The translations under genes were made by a program, and so were the position numbers. This document shows positions 1 to 13,000 of a stretch of DNA of 18,708 nucleotides, piece after piece. The stretch is from Candidatus Omnitrophota bacterium (GTDB lineage Bacteria; Omnitrophota; Gorgyraeia; Gygaellales; Profunditerraquicolaceae). How positions within the stretch are numbered: position 1 is the first letter of the stretch; the number at the start of each line of letters is the position of its first letter. The stretch is taken from positions 1 to 18,708 of the forward strand of contig JAQTMD010000009.1 in NCBI GenBank assembly GCA_028714595.1, read 5' to 3'. Below the pieces are notes generated by a model. It searched no databases, was not told the origin of the DNA, and saw nothing but the letters and a program-made list of their open reading frames with translations.

Positions 1-1
1 C

Positions 2-1063
2 CTTGATGAGCGCCTGCGACGTGAGCGGCGTGTCATTGGGGATCGCCCAGGTAAATTTCCCGGAGTTGGGCGTCGAGGCGATGATCGGGATGTACTGGCT
101 TCCGGCGTTCACCGAATATTCGAGCCCCACGTACTGGACCGGGCCCGTGGTGCCCCACTCTATCAGTTTACTGGTGCCCACCGCCCATTTTTCGGTGCCG
201 TCATTGGGAACGGTGATATGCAGGTCTCCCCTGAGGGTGAAATTGGCGGCGGAGGTGGAGATGGCGTCGGGATCAGCCGCATCGGAAACGCGCACCCTGC
301 ATTTATTGGAAATGATGGACGGGAAACTCCAGGTATAGCTGCCGGTGGCCGGATAACGCAGGGGGTTGGCCAGGTCGGTGATGATCTCCTGCCAAGTGTC
401 CCCGGAGCCGAAATTTCCGCAGAACTCCAATTTCACTTCCGTGATATTTCCCCGCGTCTGCCACTGGATATCGTGCGAAGACCCGGAGATCCAGTTTTGC
501 GCGCCGTTGGGGGAGATGAGCGTCAGGCTTCCGATGATCTTAAAGGTAGACGGGGAAACCGCGAACACGCTCGCATCTCCGGTTACCTTGACCCTGACCT
601 TTACCCTGTCGCCGATCTTGTCGGGTATGCTCCAGGACGTGCTGTTGCCCGAGGCATTGCCGACGATGGGAAATACCTGCAATTCGTCGTCAAAGGCATT
701 GGTCGAATACTCCACATCAACGTTGTTGATGGTGCCGACTTTCGCCCAGGTCACGGTCTGCGTGGTCCCGACCGCCCATTTTTCGCCGCCGATAGGGCTG
801 GTAACCGACAGGACGCCGATGATCTTGAACGGATTGTCGCAGGTATCCGTGGCCGCGGAATCGATGACGTCCGTGACCCTGATAAGGCAGTTATTGGAAA
901 TGGCGTCGGCGACCGACGGCCACTTATATTCCCCGCCATTCGGCGTCGAGGCAATGACCGTCTTCCACTCACCGGTTGCGCCCGAAAAATAGGCTATCTT
1001 GACGTCGGCGTAGCTCCCGAAGGTCTGCCACTCGATGGTCTGTTCCGACCCTACCGGCCAGCG
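2..1063 (-). CDS. In-frame continuation of the giant repeat gene beyond the TAA (partial, open at window edge)
   Basis: This is the same reading frame as the giant gene, continuing directly after its TAA for 354 codons with no further stop, up to the window edge. It encodes the rest of repeat 42 (RWPVGSEQTIEW...), all of repeats 43 and 44, and most of repeat 45, with the same motifs and linkers (FKIIG, FTLRG). There is no ATG anywhere in this frame and I see no obvious ribosome binding site, so an independent gene is unlikely. It is best annotated as the downstream part of one interrupted gene whose C-terminus, including any sorting or anchor domain, lies outside the window. Whether it is translated depends on whether the TAA is real and whether it is read through. 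Confidence 0.85.
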
Positions 1064-4000
1064 TTACGCGCCGCTGTTGGGGCTAGTTATTCTGAAGCCG
1101 CCGCGGATGATGAAGAACGGCGACTCGTTGAATACGACCAGCGGCAGCGAATTATCCGCGACTTTTATCTTTGCCTGCAGCGTAGGCTGGTTGGGAACCG
1201 GCGACCACAGGAAACTCTGGTCTGCGCCCAAGACATGGGTCACACCGGTCGCAATCGGGACCCACGGGCCTCCGGCAACGGAGTACGAAAGGTCGGCCGA
1301 GGTAATGCTGCCGAAGCGCGTCCAGCGGATCTCTTCATCGCCGTCGATGAGGAACACGTCGTTGAGCGCAGGCCGCGTGACAAGCAGGTCGCCGCGGATG
1401 GTGATGAAAGAAGTCGTGCTGCTGGTCGAGAAAACCGTATCTTCCGTGGTATCCACGACCTTGACCACGACCTGCTGGGAGAGCGTGTCATCCACCGTAA
1501 AGTTCCTGACTCCCAGAGAGGCGGTGACCTCCGAAGCAATGGTCTTGTCGAATGTCACGCCCCGGTCGGTCGAATACTGGATGTTGATCTTGTCGACGTT
1601 GGTCCCGCCGGTCGACCAGGTGACCGACTGGTTCGAGCCGACCGACCAGACCTCTCCCCCTCCGGGCGAGATCATGGACAACGTGCCGACAACCTTGAAC
1701 GGATCGGGCGAGATGTCCCAGACATAGTTGGGATCGGCGTTGTTGGAAACACGGACCTTGAAATTCGAGGAAAGGACGTTGGCCACCGCCCAGGTATAAG
1801 CTTTCAGGGAGGCGTTCCAGCCCGCATTGATGGTCGTCCAGTTGCCGCCGTCGTTTATGGTATATTCAAGCTTTACCGTGGCGATGGTTCCCGTATAGTC
1901 CCACTGGATCGATTCATTCGTCAGGGCCACAAAACGTTCGTTGCCGATAGGCCGGACGAGCCAGAGTTTCGCCTTGATGCTGAAAGCCGGCGTAAGCGCG
2001 GCGACGTCGGTATTATCGCGGTCATAGACCCTCACCACGATGTTATTGCTGATCGACGGAGGCACGCTGCAGGTATAGGTGCCCAGCGACGCCTGCACGT
2101 CTGAGGCAATGGTATTCGTGAACGGACCGCCGTTTATGGAATAATCGATGTTCACGAACTGGATGTTCCCGGCAACCCGTATCCAGTCGATGGTGCCCGG
2201 ATCGCCTACCCGCCAGATGGTCGCTGCCGTCGGGTTGGAAACCGCCAGCTCGCCGCGGATCGTAAAGGTATTGGTTGATTCATCGGTGGTGTTTATGTCG
2301 TCCTCCGAAAAGATCTTCACCTTGCACTGCTTGGAAAGATGGTCGGGGATATTGTTCCAGGTATAGGGACTGGATGTCGCCGGCACATCGGTGGCTATCG
2401 TAAGCCAGGTCGGCCCCGCGGCGTACTGGTACTGGATGGTGACTTCATCCATCGTGCCGCTGGTGGTCCAGATGATCTGCTGATTGGAACCGACCGTCCA
2501 GGAGATCCCTGCGGCATCGGGCTGCTGCAGGATGATGGCTCCCCTGATCCTGAAATAAGCGGAAACGGCGTTGGCCTCTGCGTCGTTGACGTCGCTTATC
2601 CTGATATAGCAGGTATTGGAAATGGCGTCATCCACGTTCCAAGGGCACGAGCCGCTGTTGGAGTATGAACCGTGAATGACCGTCCAGTTCGCAGTCGGCG
2701 GGGTCTCTGTGGTGTACTCGATCTTGACGAAATTAACGCCGCCGACCGTACCCCAGGCGATCAACTGGTCCGAATCAACCGGCCAGACCTCGCCGCCGGC
2801 AGCGCCGGGCGACGTGATGTTAAAGACCGCTTTGATATGGAACGACGGGCTGTCCGCGTAGACCTCGTCGTCGGTGCTGTCGACGACCCTGATCCTCGCA
2901 TCCGGCGTTATGGAATTCGCAAGAGGCGTCCAGCTGGTAGTCGAGCCGCCCACATCGGTCATGATCGTGGTAAAAGGTCCGCTGTTCTTGGAGAGCTGGA
3001 TCTTGACCTTGTCGATGGGGCCGGTCTTTGTCCAGCGAAGCGTCGCCGGGACTCCCACCTCCCACCGGGAGGCGGCTGTCGGCTCGTCGACGATGATCTT
3101 GCCGACCAGCTTAAAGTCGACGGGCGACGTGCTTGAGACCGCGGAATCCAGGGCATCGGAGACCTTTACCCTGACGGTCGAGGAAATGACCGGCGGTATG
3201 GGGTTCCAGGAATAGCTGCCCGTTGACGCAGCGGTCGCGGTAACGATGTTATTGGTGTCGATCCAGCCGTTGGTCGTATAATCGATGCGCACGTTGGCAA
3301 TGGGGCCGTTGCGGGTCCAGGTGATGGGGTAACTTTCGCCGACTACCCACGACACGCGGGTAACGGGGCTGGTCAGGGTAAGCTTGCCTTTCACTTCGAA
3401 GGAATTGTCCGAGTCGTCGGAACGGCTGCGGTTGGCCTGGGTATCGGATACCTTTATCTTGATGAGCGTGCCGATGACCGAGGGCACGGTCGTGGCGCAC
3501 GAACCGGTCATGCCGTCGGTCAAAGCCACCAGCGTCCCGGTGTAGGGCTCTGCGCCGGTCGTGGTATATTCGAGCTTTACCGTCGGAATGGTTCCGTGCG
3601 GGGTCCAGGTGACCACCAGCGGTTCTTCGGCGATCAAGGTCTGGCCTCCCCCGCCGTTGGGATAGTTAAGACGCAAATCGCCCTTGATGGTGAACGGTTG
3701 CGCCGAGATCGCGAACACGTTGTCGGGATTGGAGTAATCCTTGACCCTGATCTTGCAGTTGGTACCTATATAATTGCCCACCGTCCAGGGATAGCGGTAA
3801 GTGCCCGACGGGGTTCCGGTAGCGTCGGTCTGGGCGATGACGGTAGCTGTCTCCAGATCATCGGCAAAGCCGTTGGTCGAAATATCGATGCCGATGTAGG
3901 CAATGCCGCCGTTACGCTGCCATTCGATGTTCTGGGTCTCGTCCACGTACCAGGTGCCGCCGACATTCGGGTTGACCATGGTCAGGGAACCGATGATGGA

Positions 4001-7000
4001 GAAATTCGCGTCCGAGACGTCGAAGACGTTGGTTTCGTCATTGGCATCGGCGATCTTGACCTTATAGGTGGTGCCCAGCGTGAAATCGGACGGGATGCCC
4101 CACGGGTACGTGCCGCCTGCCGCAGACCAACTGTTGATGATCACGGTGCCGTACGGCTCTCCGCCGGTCGAGGAAAGGGTTATCTTGACGTTGGTAAAAT
4201 CGCCGGTGCGGGTCCAGGTGATGTTATGCGGGCTTCCCGCCATCCATTGCGCAGTCGGTCCGTTAGGTTGCACGACCGTGACCGAGCCGCGCACGGTGAA
4301 CACCGGGGATTCGTCTTTGACGATGGACAGGCCCCCGGTCTCGCTGATCTTGACCCGGGCGGTCGCGGTGACATGCTGCGGCGCAGTCCAGGATGCCGTG
4401 CCGTTGGTGGCAGTGACGCCGCTGGCAATGGTCGTGGAATACGGCTCGCCTCCGGTTGCCGAATAAGCAAGGTCGACCTGGGCGATGGTGCCGGTGATAT
4501 TCCAGTTGATCGTCACCGGCGTCTCGGCGATCCAGACCGTTCCGGTGGTAATGTCTTCCAGCGCGACCTTGCCGTGGATAACGAACGCGCCGCTGTCCGC
4601 GTACGCGGTATCGTCGTCCACGTCGGAGACCCTGATGATCACGTTGGTGGAGATCGCGTCGTCGGCGGGCCAGCCGAAATTACCGGAGTTCCCCAGCGTC
4701 TCGCGGATGACCACCCAGTTGGCAGAGCCGCTCTTGTACTGCAGCTTGACGTAATTCACTACGCCCTTGAGAGTGCTCCAGGCGATCGGGCAGTTATCGC
4801 CGACCCCGTACATCTGACCCGCGGTGGGGCTGGTTACGCTGAACTGCGCCTGGAGCTTGAAATTGCCGGTCATCTCGTTAGAAACGCGGGAGTTGTTATA
4901 ATCGATGATCTTTATCCTTGCGGTCGGGGTACAATAATCCTGGGGGATGTCCCAGAAGTGCGAGCCGCCGGTGCCGTTGTCGGTGATCTGCACCCATTCG
5001 GTGCCGCCGTCCAGAGAAAGCAGTATCTTGACCCTCGGGATCAGGGTGCCGTTGGTGGTCCAGGTGATCTCCTTCTGGTTTCCGACGATCCACTGGGCGC
5101 CGGGCGCAGGCAGCAGCACCGTCAGTGAACCGACGATGGAGAAATTCTCCGGAGACACCGCAAAGACGGTATCCGGCTTCCTGACATCCATGACCTTGAC
5201 CTTGGAGGTGATGTTCGGGTTGTTCGGGATGGTCCACTCGTACGCGCCGGAATTGCCGTCCCAGCCGGTAATGACAGGGATATTCGGCGTTACGCCGTCG
5301 GAGTAGGTGATGTCCACGCTCGGTATATCTCCCTGCGGGGTCCAGGTAATGTTATGCTTTGTGCCGACCCCCCACTCTTCGTTCCCGACCGGGGCGGTCA
5401 GGGTGATGCCGGCAACGGTCTTGAACGGCGCGTCCGAGACGTCGGAGACGTCGGTGTCGAGGGGATAACGGGTATCCGCGACCTTTACCACCACGTTGTC
5501 GGAAATGGCCATGTCGGTCAGGATGTTCCACTCGTATGAACCGGTGTTGTCGATATTGGTGACGATGGGAGTGAACGCACCGGCATTGACCGAATAGGAA
5601 AGGTCGACCTTGGGAATGCTGGCGCCGTTCAAGGTAGTCCAGGTGATGAAATGCTTGGTCCCGACGGTCCAGACCTCGGTGCCGTTGGGGATGATCAATC
5701 TCAGGCGGCCGCGCACCGAGAAATCATTGGCCGACGTGGCCTGCACGGACGGGCTGTTGGGGTCGGAGACCCTGATCCTGGCGGTTTCGGAGATGGGAAT
5801 GGTGACCTGCGACCAGGGATACGTCTGTTGAACGCCGGATACGCCTGCATCGACCGTGGCAATAGGGATACCGGCGGTACCGAAGTTATCGAGTGAATAT
5901 TCCAGCTTTACCTGGGCATAGTTGCCGGTCGGCGTCCAGCGTATCTCCGCGGGCTCGTTGTAAAACCACTTGATGCCCGTCGAAGAGGGCGAATTCAAAA
6001 CGACTTTACCCTTGATCTCAAAGAGATTTTCCGATTCGTCGCCGACCGAGATATTGCTCTTGTCCCGGATCTTGATCTTACAGGTCTTGCTGATGGAATT
6101 GATATCCGGCTGCCAGGAATAACTTCTCACGGGACCGCTCACGTCCACTTCGACGAAAGGATTCACCGGGTATGAAGCGCCGTCCGTGGAAAGGAATATC
6201 TGTACCATGGAGATCGCGCCGAATTGATCCCAGGTAATAAGATACGAGTCGTTTACCGGCAAAGATATCCCCAAGCCATTCGGGGTATTCAGGGTAAGGG
6301 TGCCTTTTATCTCAAAGTTATTCACGGAACTGGACGTGACGTCCGACTCCACTCCCTCGACCGTTATCCTGATCCTGCCTTTGGTGGTCAGGGTGACTCC
6401 GGCGGGGATGTTCCAGGTCCATTTCAGGGAATCCGCAGGAACGCCGACTGCCGGCACGCCGGTGGCGATGGTCTGCCAGCTTCCCGCCAGCCCTTCGTTC
6501 GGAGAATATTCCACCTGGATCGTGTTGATATCGCCGAGCTTGGTCCAGGTAATATCATGCGGTGTGCCCGCTCCCCATGATTCGCTGCCCGTGGTGGGAC
6601 TGGTCAGGGTCAGGGTACTCTTGATCCTGAACGCGGTCCCTTCGCTGACTGCCACGGCAAGCGGGTTATTTACGTCGCGCACCTTAAGTTTGCAGTTCAT
6701 GGAAAGGGCGTTCGCGGGTACGGGGTTCCAGGAATAAAAACCGTCGTTATCGACGGTATTATCGCCGGAGGTCTCCACGAAATTCCAGGTCCCGTCTGCT
6801 CCGCCCTGGGTCGAATATTCAAGGTACACCTTGGTGACGCCCGTGCTCCTGGTATTGTCCCACTGGATCAGGTAGGGCGTTTCGGCGTACAAGACATCCC
6901 CGGCTTCGGGATGCTGGACATCAAAGACCGCGATGATCTCGAACGGCAGTTCCGAGGTATCGCTGACACTGCTGTTGCCCTGGTCAACGACCTTTACCAT

Positions 7001-10000
7001 GACGTTATTGGACACCGGGAAGTCGGTCGGCAGATTCCACGGTATACTGCCGGCAGAGCCTGCGGCGCTGGCAATATAGGTCCACGAACCTTCGGGCACC
7101 CCGCCCGTCAAAGAATAGTACGCGTCAACCGTATTTACCGCCCATGACTGCCAGGAGATCGTCTGGTTTGTACCGACATACCAGTGCTGGCCGCCGTTGG
7201 GAACGCTTAACTGCAGGCTGCCCACGACATTGAACAGCCCTGACTGGCCCACGATGCTCGAATTGTCGACGTCCACCACCCGGATGCGCATCGTCGAGGT
7301 GCGCACCGACGGAACGCCGTTCCAGGTATAGCTGGTCCCCAGCGACGCCTGCACCGGATTGGTGTCGTTCACGTCGAACCAGTTGGTCCCGTCGCTGGAA
7401 TACTGCACGTTGACCGAGCTGACCTGGCTGCCCGTAATGCTCCAGCGGATGGGAACGCCGCTTGAGTTCGCCGCAACGTTCGCCCCTGTTGCGGGCGCGC
7501 TCACCGTGATCTGCGGACGTATCGAGAAGTTGCCCGAAGTATTGGTGACCTCCGGGAAGTTCACCGTATCCATATGGTAAACCCTGATCTGGCATGCCTC
7601 TGTCTTCTCGTCAGGCACTGACGGCCACGGATACGTGTTCGGCCCTGCAGCCGCAACCAGATTATCTATGATCTTTACCCAGCCGCCGCCGACGTTGTTG
7701 TTGTAGTATATCGCTACCGGCGTCACCGGGCCTACCGCGTTCCAGATGATGTTCCGGTTCGTATCCCCCACGTTCCATACCGGGCTCCCCGACGGAGACA
7801 CAAAATTCGAGACCTCGCCGATGATCTTGAACTTCGCCGAATCAACCACAACGTCGATCAGCGGGTCTGCCTGCGTCGAAAGACGCACGTAACAATCCGC
7901 GCTCAACACCTGCGGCAGCGGATTCCATTCCGCCGACTGCGGAACGTTGTCCAAACCCGCACCCGGCGTCGCTATCGTCGTCCAGCTGCCCGGGGTGTTG
8001 CCCGTGGTCGAGTATTCGATCTTCACCGTCCCGAGATAACTGCCCGTCGGCGTCCACTGCACGTTCTGCGTCGAACCCGCAAGCCACTTGTCCGTGCCCA
8101 GCGGCCTGGTGATCGTCATCCCGCCCTTGATCGCGAATGTGCTCGCCGATTCAGCCTTCACGTTCTGGTTGGTCTTGTCCTGCACCCTCACCCGCATCGT
8201 CGGGCTCATCGTCGTCGGCATCGCAAACTGCTTCGTCCTTGTAGACGCTACCGCCTCACCCAGCTTGTTCTGCGGGTACGGAGGGAATTGTCCGTCTGGA
8301 TTGGAATAAAATACTTCTACGTTGGCGATCGTGCCCTGGTAGTCCCAACCCACCGTGATCAATGAGCCGGCACCAGTGTAATTCAGCACCCCGCCCGAAG
8401 GCGTAACTCCGAAAATATTGCCCTTGATCTCGAAATTGTTCAAGGATATGCCGCTGACCGTCGGAAATGCCGCGTCCTCTACCTTTATCTTGCCGATGGT
8501 CGTTAACGGCGCACCAGGCAGAATACCCCATGAGAACGGAGACGCCGTATCTGTCCCGATTGAGATCCACGACCCGGTGCTGCCGTTATCAGGCGAATAA
8601 TACAAATTCACCTGCGGGATCGCGCCGTTGGTGTGCCAGGCGACGTCATGCGACGTGCCCACGTTCCAGGACTCCGTGCCCGAAGGCGCGTCCACAAAGA
8701 TCTCGCCCTTGATCCAGAAGTTGCTGCCGGTGTCGGTGGCCAGAGAGTTGTTGGGGTCGGTGATGCGGATCTGCGCCGTGTCCGATAATCCGTCATTGGG
8801 CACCGGGTTCCAGTTGTAGCTGCCGCTGTTCGGCGCGTCGGCCTTGATCGAGATCCAGTTACCCGGGGTCTTGGAGTATTCCAGTATGACGATAGGCACG
8901 TTGGCACCGTATTTGTCCCACTTGATGGTGTACGGGGTATTGGCAACGACCGGCTGGCCGCCGATCGGGTCGGTGACATTCAAATACGCCATGATGTCGA
9001 ACGGCGTAGCGGAAACAACGCTCACCGAAGAATAGTTAAGGTCTTCGAGTTTCACGCGGCAATCCTGGGACACGGTCTGGTCGGCGTCGATTGTCCAGGA
9101 CAGGGAAGCGGTAGCGCCCGCTTCTGTGCCGATGACCGTCCAGCTCCCGGTGCCGACCTGGTACGATGCGCGCACGGTCCCGACCTGGGCCGATGTCCAG
9201 GTGATGGTATGTTCTATCCCTGCCGCCCAGTGCTCGCCGCCGTTGGGAGCGAGCAGCTCGAGTTTCTCCAGCCTGAACTCGGCGGATTCGTCTACGATGG
9301 CCCCGTCGTCATTGGCTACGACCCTTACCTTTGCCGCGGCGCTGGTCAAATCAACGGAAATCGGCCAGTTAAACGTTGCAATGCCTATGGGAGATTCGAG
9401 AGCCGCTGCTCCTGAAATGGTGTTCCAGTTGTCGCCGTCGAGGGTGTAATCGATCTTGACGGTCCCCAGGGGTTTCAGGGTCCCGGTCGTCGTCCACTGG
9501 ATGGTGTACGAAGTGTTTGTCTTGATGGCTCCGCCGGTAGGCTGGTTGACCACGATCACCGGCTTGATGCTGAAGGCGCTGTTGGAATCGTCGGTCACCG
9601 TCGCATCGTTGGTATCGGTGATGCGCATCAGGCATTGATTGGACATCTTATCGGGGATGGTCCAGCCGAGCGATTTATCCGAAGCAGTAGCGTCGTCGTC
9701 GATGAGGTACGGGGCCGTCTCATACCAGTGAGCTCCGTTATCGTCGGAGAACTGGATCTTGACATAGTCGATCTTTCCTGCATAATCCCAGGTGATGTTC
9801 CGGCTTGAGCCGACCAGCCAGCTGTCGGCCTGGCTCTGCGGGTGCGTGATCCAGATGACCGGTTTAATGGCAAAATCGCTGTCCAGGACGGCTTCGACCG
9901 TGGCATCCAGCGCGTCCCTGATCCTGATGCGGCAGGTATCCGAGGTGACTGCCTCATAACTTCCCGAAGGTATGGTCCAGAGGAATTCTCCGCCGTTGGG

Positions 10001-13000
10001 CGCAGAAGCAGATACGGTTATGGGATAGCCGCCGCCGCCGCTTGCGGTGTCCAGTTTTATGTTGACGTTCTGTATTGCGCCGGTGCGGTCCCAGGTTATC
10101 CGGTGATTCGCCTCATTGACCTTCCAGGGAGTGTTATACACCTGGACATTGGTAATGTCTCCCCTGATCCGGAACGGTATTGTCGTGGAGGTAACGGTGG
10201 CATCGGAGACCTGTTCCAATCTGATATATGCCGTGGTTGTCGGGGCATCAGGCACCAGCAGGTTATACGGCTGGGTATAGCCTGCGTCAATGGTGTCCTT
10301 TTTCTCCCATGTCGACCCGTTGGGGCTGAACCAGATATCGATGTTGCCCAGGTCGCCTGCGTAGTCCCATTCGATAGGTATGTAATTCGCCGGTCCGATG
10401 GCATAAATCTGGCCGTTGGGCTGAGTGACATGCAACTGGCCTTTGATTTCAAAATTCGCGGATTCCTTATAGACAACACTTTCATCCCCGGCGGCGGTGA
10501 TCTTCAGCTTGTTGGTAGTGCCGATGGTGTTCGCCCCGTTCCAACTAGCCGGAGGATACCAGTTGTAGGTCTTTACGCCGTTTGCGCCGCTTAAGTCGGC
10601 CACCCACTGGTAGGCTCCGCCGTTGGCCGAAAAATACAACTTTGCCGTTCCGATGTCGCCGCAGTTCTTCCAGATGACCGTCTTATAATACGGCAGCGCC
10701 GCGTCATGTACCTTGAGGGCGCTGGCGCCCACATCTGCAGCCGTAGGCGCGTCGATCCTGAACTTGCCCTTGATCTTGAATGCAGAGGCGGAATCCCCGA
10801 ATACGACGTCGCCGTTGGCAGAGGCGCTGTAGACTTTGATCAATGCGGTGTCGCCGATGGCATTAGGCACCTCCCAGAGATTGAACGAGCCGGGAGATTG
10901 CGCGTTATTCAGCGGATCGCCGTTATTGATATCTTCCCATCCGGCTGTCTTGGGATTGTACAACTTGAGCTTGATCTGAGGGACATTGGCAGGATAGTTC
11001 GTCTGCCAGGAAATGGGTATAACGGAATAATCTTCCTCGGCATCCGTGTCGCTGACAAAAACCGTGGCCCCTGAAGAAGGCTGGATTCCGTAAATCTTGG
11101 CCCGTATGGAAACGGGGGTTGCCGAAGGCAAAGATTCGCTTGAGTTATTCTGGGCCTGTATCTTAAATTTCGCCGCGGTGTTGAGGTCGCCGGTAACCGC
11201 GGTCCCCGGTATTGTCCAAGGCCAGCTGTAGCTGGTCGGGGTCAGGCCGGTGCAGGAGAAACCCGTGTATATCGCGCTGAAACTCTCTCCGTCCTTGGCA
11301 AACATGATACTGACCGGACCGATGTCTCCCTCGCCGGTCCAGGTGATCGATTCCTCATCCCCGATACACCAGGGCGTGGGCTCGGCGCCGTTCGACTCTC
11401 CGGTCAACGTAAGCTTTCCCTTGATCTTGAAATTATAAAGGCCTTCGGAGTGGACGTCGTCTTCTTTGCCGTCGGCGCTGACCTGCAGACGGACCGTGTC
11501 TTTGATGATGCCAGTCGCCGAAGGGATAGTCCACTTATAGCCGATGTCGCTTCCGCCGCTCGGGATGTTGTTGGCGGCGACCGGATCGACCGTAATCACT
11601 CCGGTAAAGGTGCCGTCTGCGCCGCTCTGGGTGCTGTAACGGACATTCACGTCCCAGCTGTCGTCGGCGGGATACGGGGTCCACTGTATATATATCTCGT
11701 CCCCGATCTCATAGCTCTGGTTCTCGGTGTTCGGGGATTTGAACTTCAGGTATTCTATGGTCTTGAACACGCCGGAATGGGCCACGCTGCCCGTTACCAG
11801 GGTAGTGTCGGGATCGCTGTGCCAGGCGACCCGCACGCGCTTTGCGCCGACATGGGAAGGCGCGACTACCCAGTCATATGACCCCTTGTTGCCGGTGAGG
11901 TTGTTGATATCGACGGTGTTGGTCGTGACCGCCGTGCCGAAGACGTCGCCGGTTTCATCGGTGGAAAGGGCGATGTCCGCCGTACCGGTGATGCCGCCGA
12001 CAAAACTCCAGGCCACCGTCTGCGTGTTCTGCACGGCAGGCTCGGTGACTTCGATGGTGGATCCGGCGGTGGGCGAGGTGAGCGTAAGGATGGGTTTCAA
12101 ATGGATGATGGCGCTCTGCGCGTAGATATTCGGATCGGTCTGCTTCTCGATGCGTATCCTGGCATTCAGGCCTATGGGATTGGCGACCGTCCATTGTTGC
12201 GTCTGCATTTCATCGGCAGTGCCCGCGGCCCTGGTGATGATGGTCGTGGCATTCGGCCAATCTTCGTTAAAAGCGTATTTTATCACTATGGTGCCGATGC
12301 TCCCGTGGGGGGTCCACTTGATGTCGTGGGATTCCCCGATCCTCCAGACCGTGCCGGTGACCATGGGTTCGTTGAAGGTCATGGACGGCTTAAGCGAGAA
12401 ATCCGCGCTCTCCGCGGATACATCGCTGTCTGTATCCTGCTCGATCTTGATCCTGGAAACGGGGTTTGAGGTTTGCGTGGCAAACGGGATGGCCCAGGTT
12501 ACCGAACCGCCTCCTGCGTCCGTACCCGCGGGAACGGGATACGCGCTTAATCCGCTGACATTGGTCAAAAGCGTCCACGGCGCAACGCCCGTGGGAGAAT
12601 AATAGACTTTCACGTTCCCGTCGCTGACGCCGCTTCCGAAAAACCCCTTCTTCTGCCATCTGACGGTCACGCTCTGGCCGAGCAGCCAGGTCTCATCTGG
12701 ATCGCGGGTAACGCTGGAGATCTGTCCCGTAAGGGTGAACACGCCGCTCTCGTCCTCTACCAGGGTCTCAGCGACCGGGTCAGGATTATAATTCAGCGTA
12801 ACCCGCACCCTGTTGTCTTCCCCGATCAGGTTTTTAGTCGGAGAGGCAACGGGCAGGCCCGAAGGTATGGTCCAGGGGTACGAACCGCTTCCGTCGGCTT
12901 CGCCTGTGCCGTCCGTTCCCACGGAACGGTCGGTGATGATATTGATCCAGCCGTCCCCGGGATTGATGGCGATGGTCACCGTGTTGTCCGGTCCGGCCAA

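Noticed and set aside
1064..1066. Frameshift as the cause of the giant gene's stop
   Set aside because: The repeat sequence continues in exactly the same frame on both sides of the TAA, so a single-base substitution or error fits and an indel does not.
218..2104. Long plus-strand open frame (628 codons)
   Set aside because: It lies fully antisense to the Ig-repeat gene, its product is Arg/Gly/Asp-rich with no recognisable domain, and it follows from the GC-rich codon use of the opposite strand.
3596..5128. Long plus-strand open frame (510 codons)
   Set aside because: Same kind of antisense shadow; low-complexity composition, and it covers several well-formed repeats on the minus strand.
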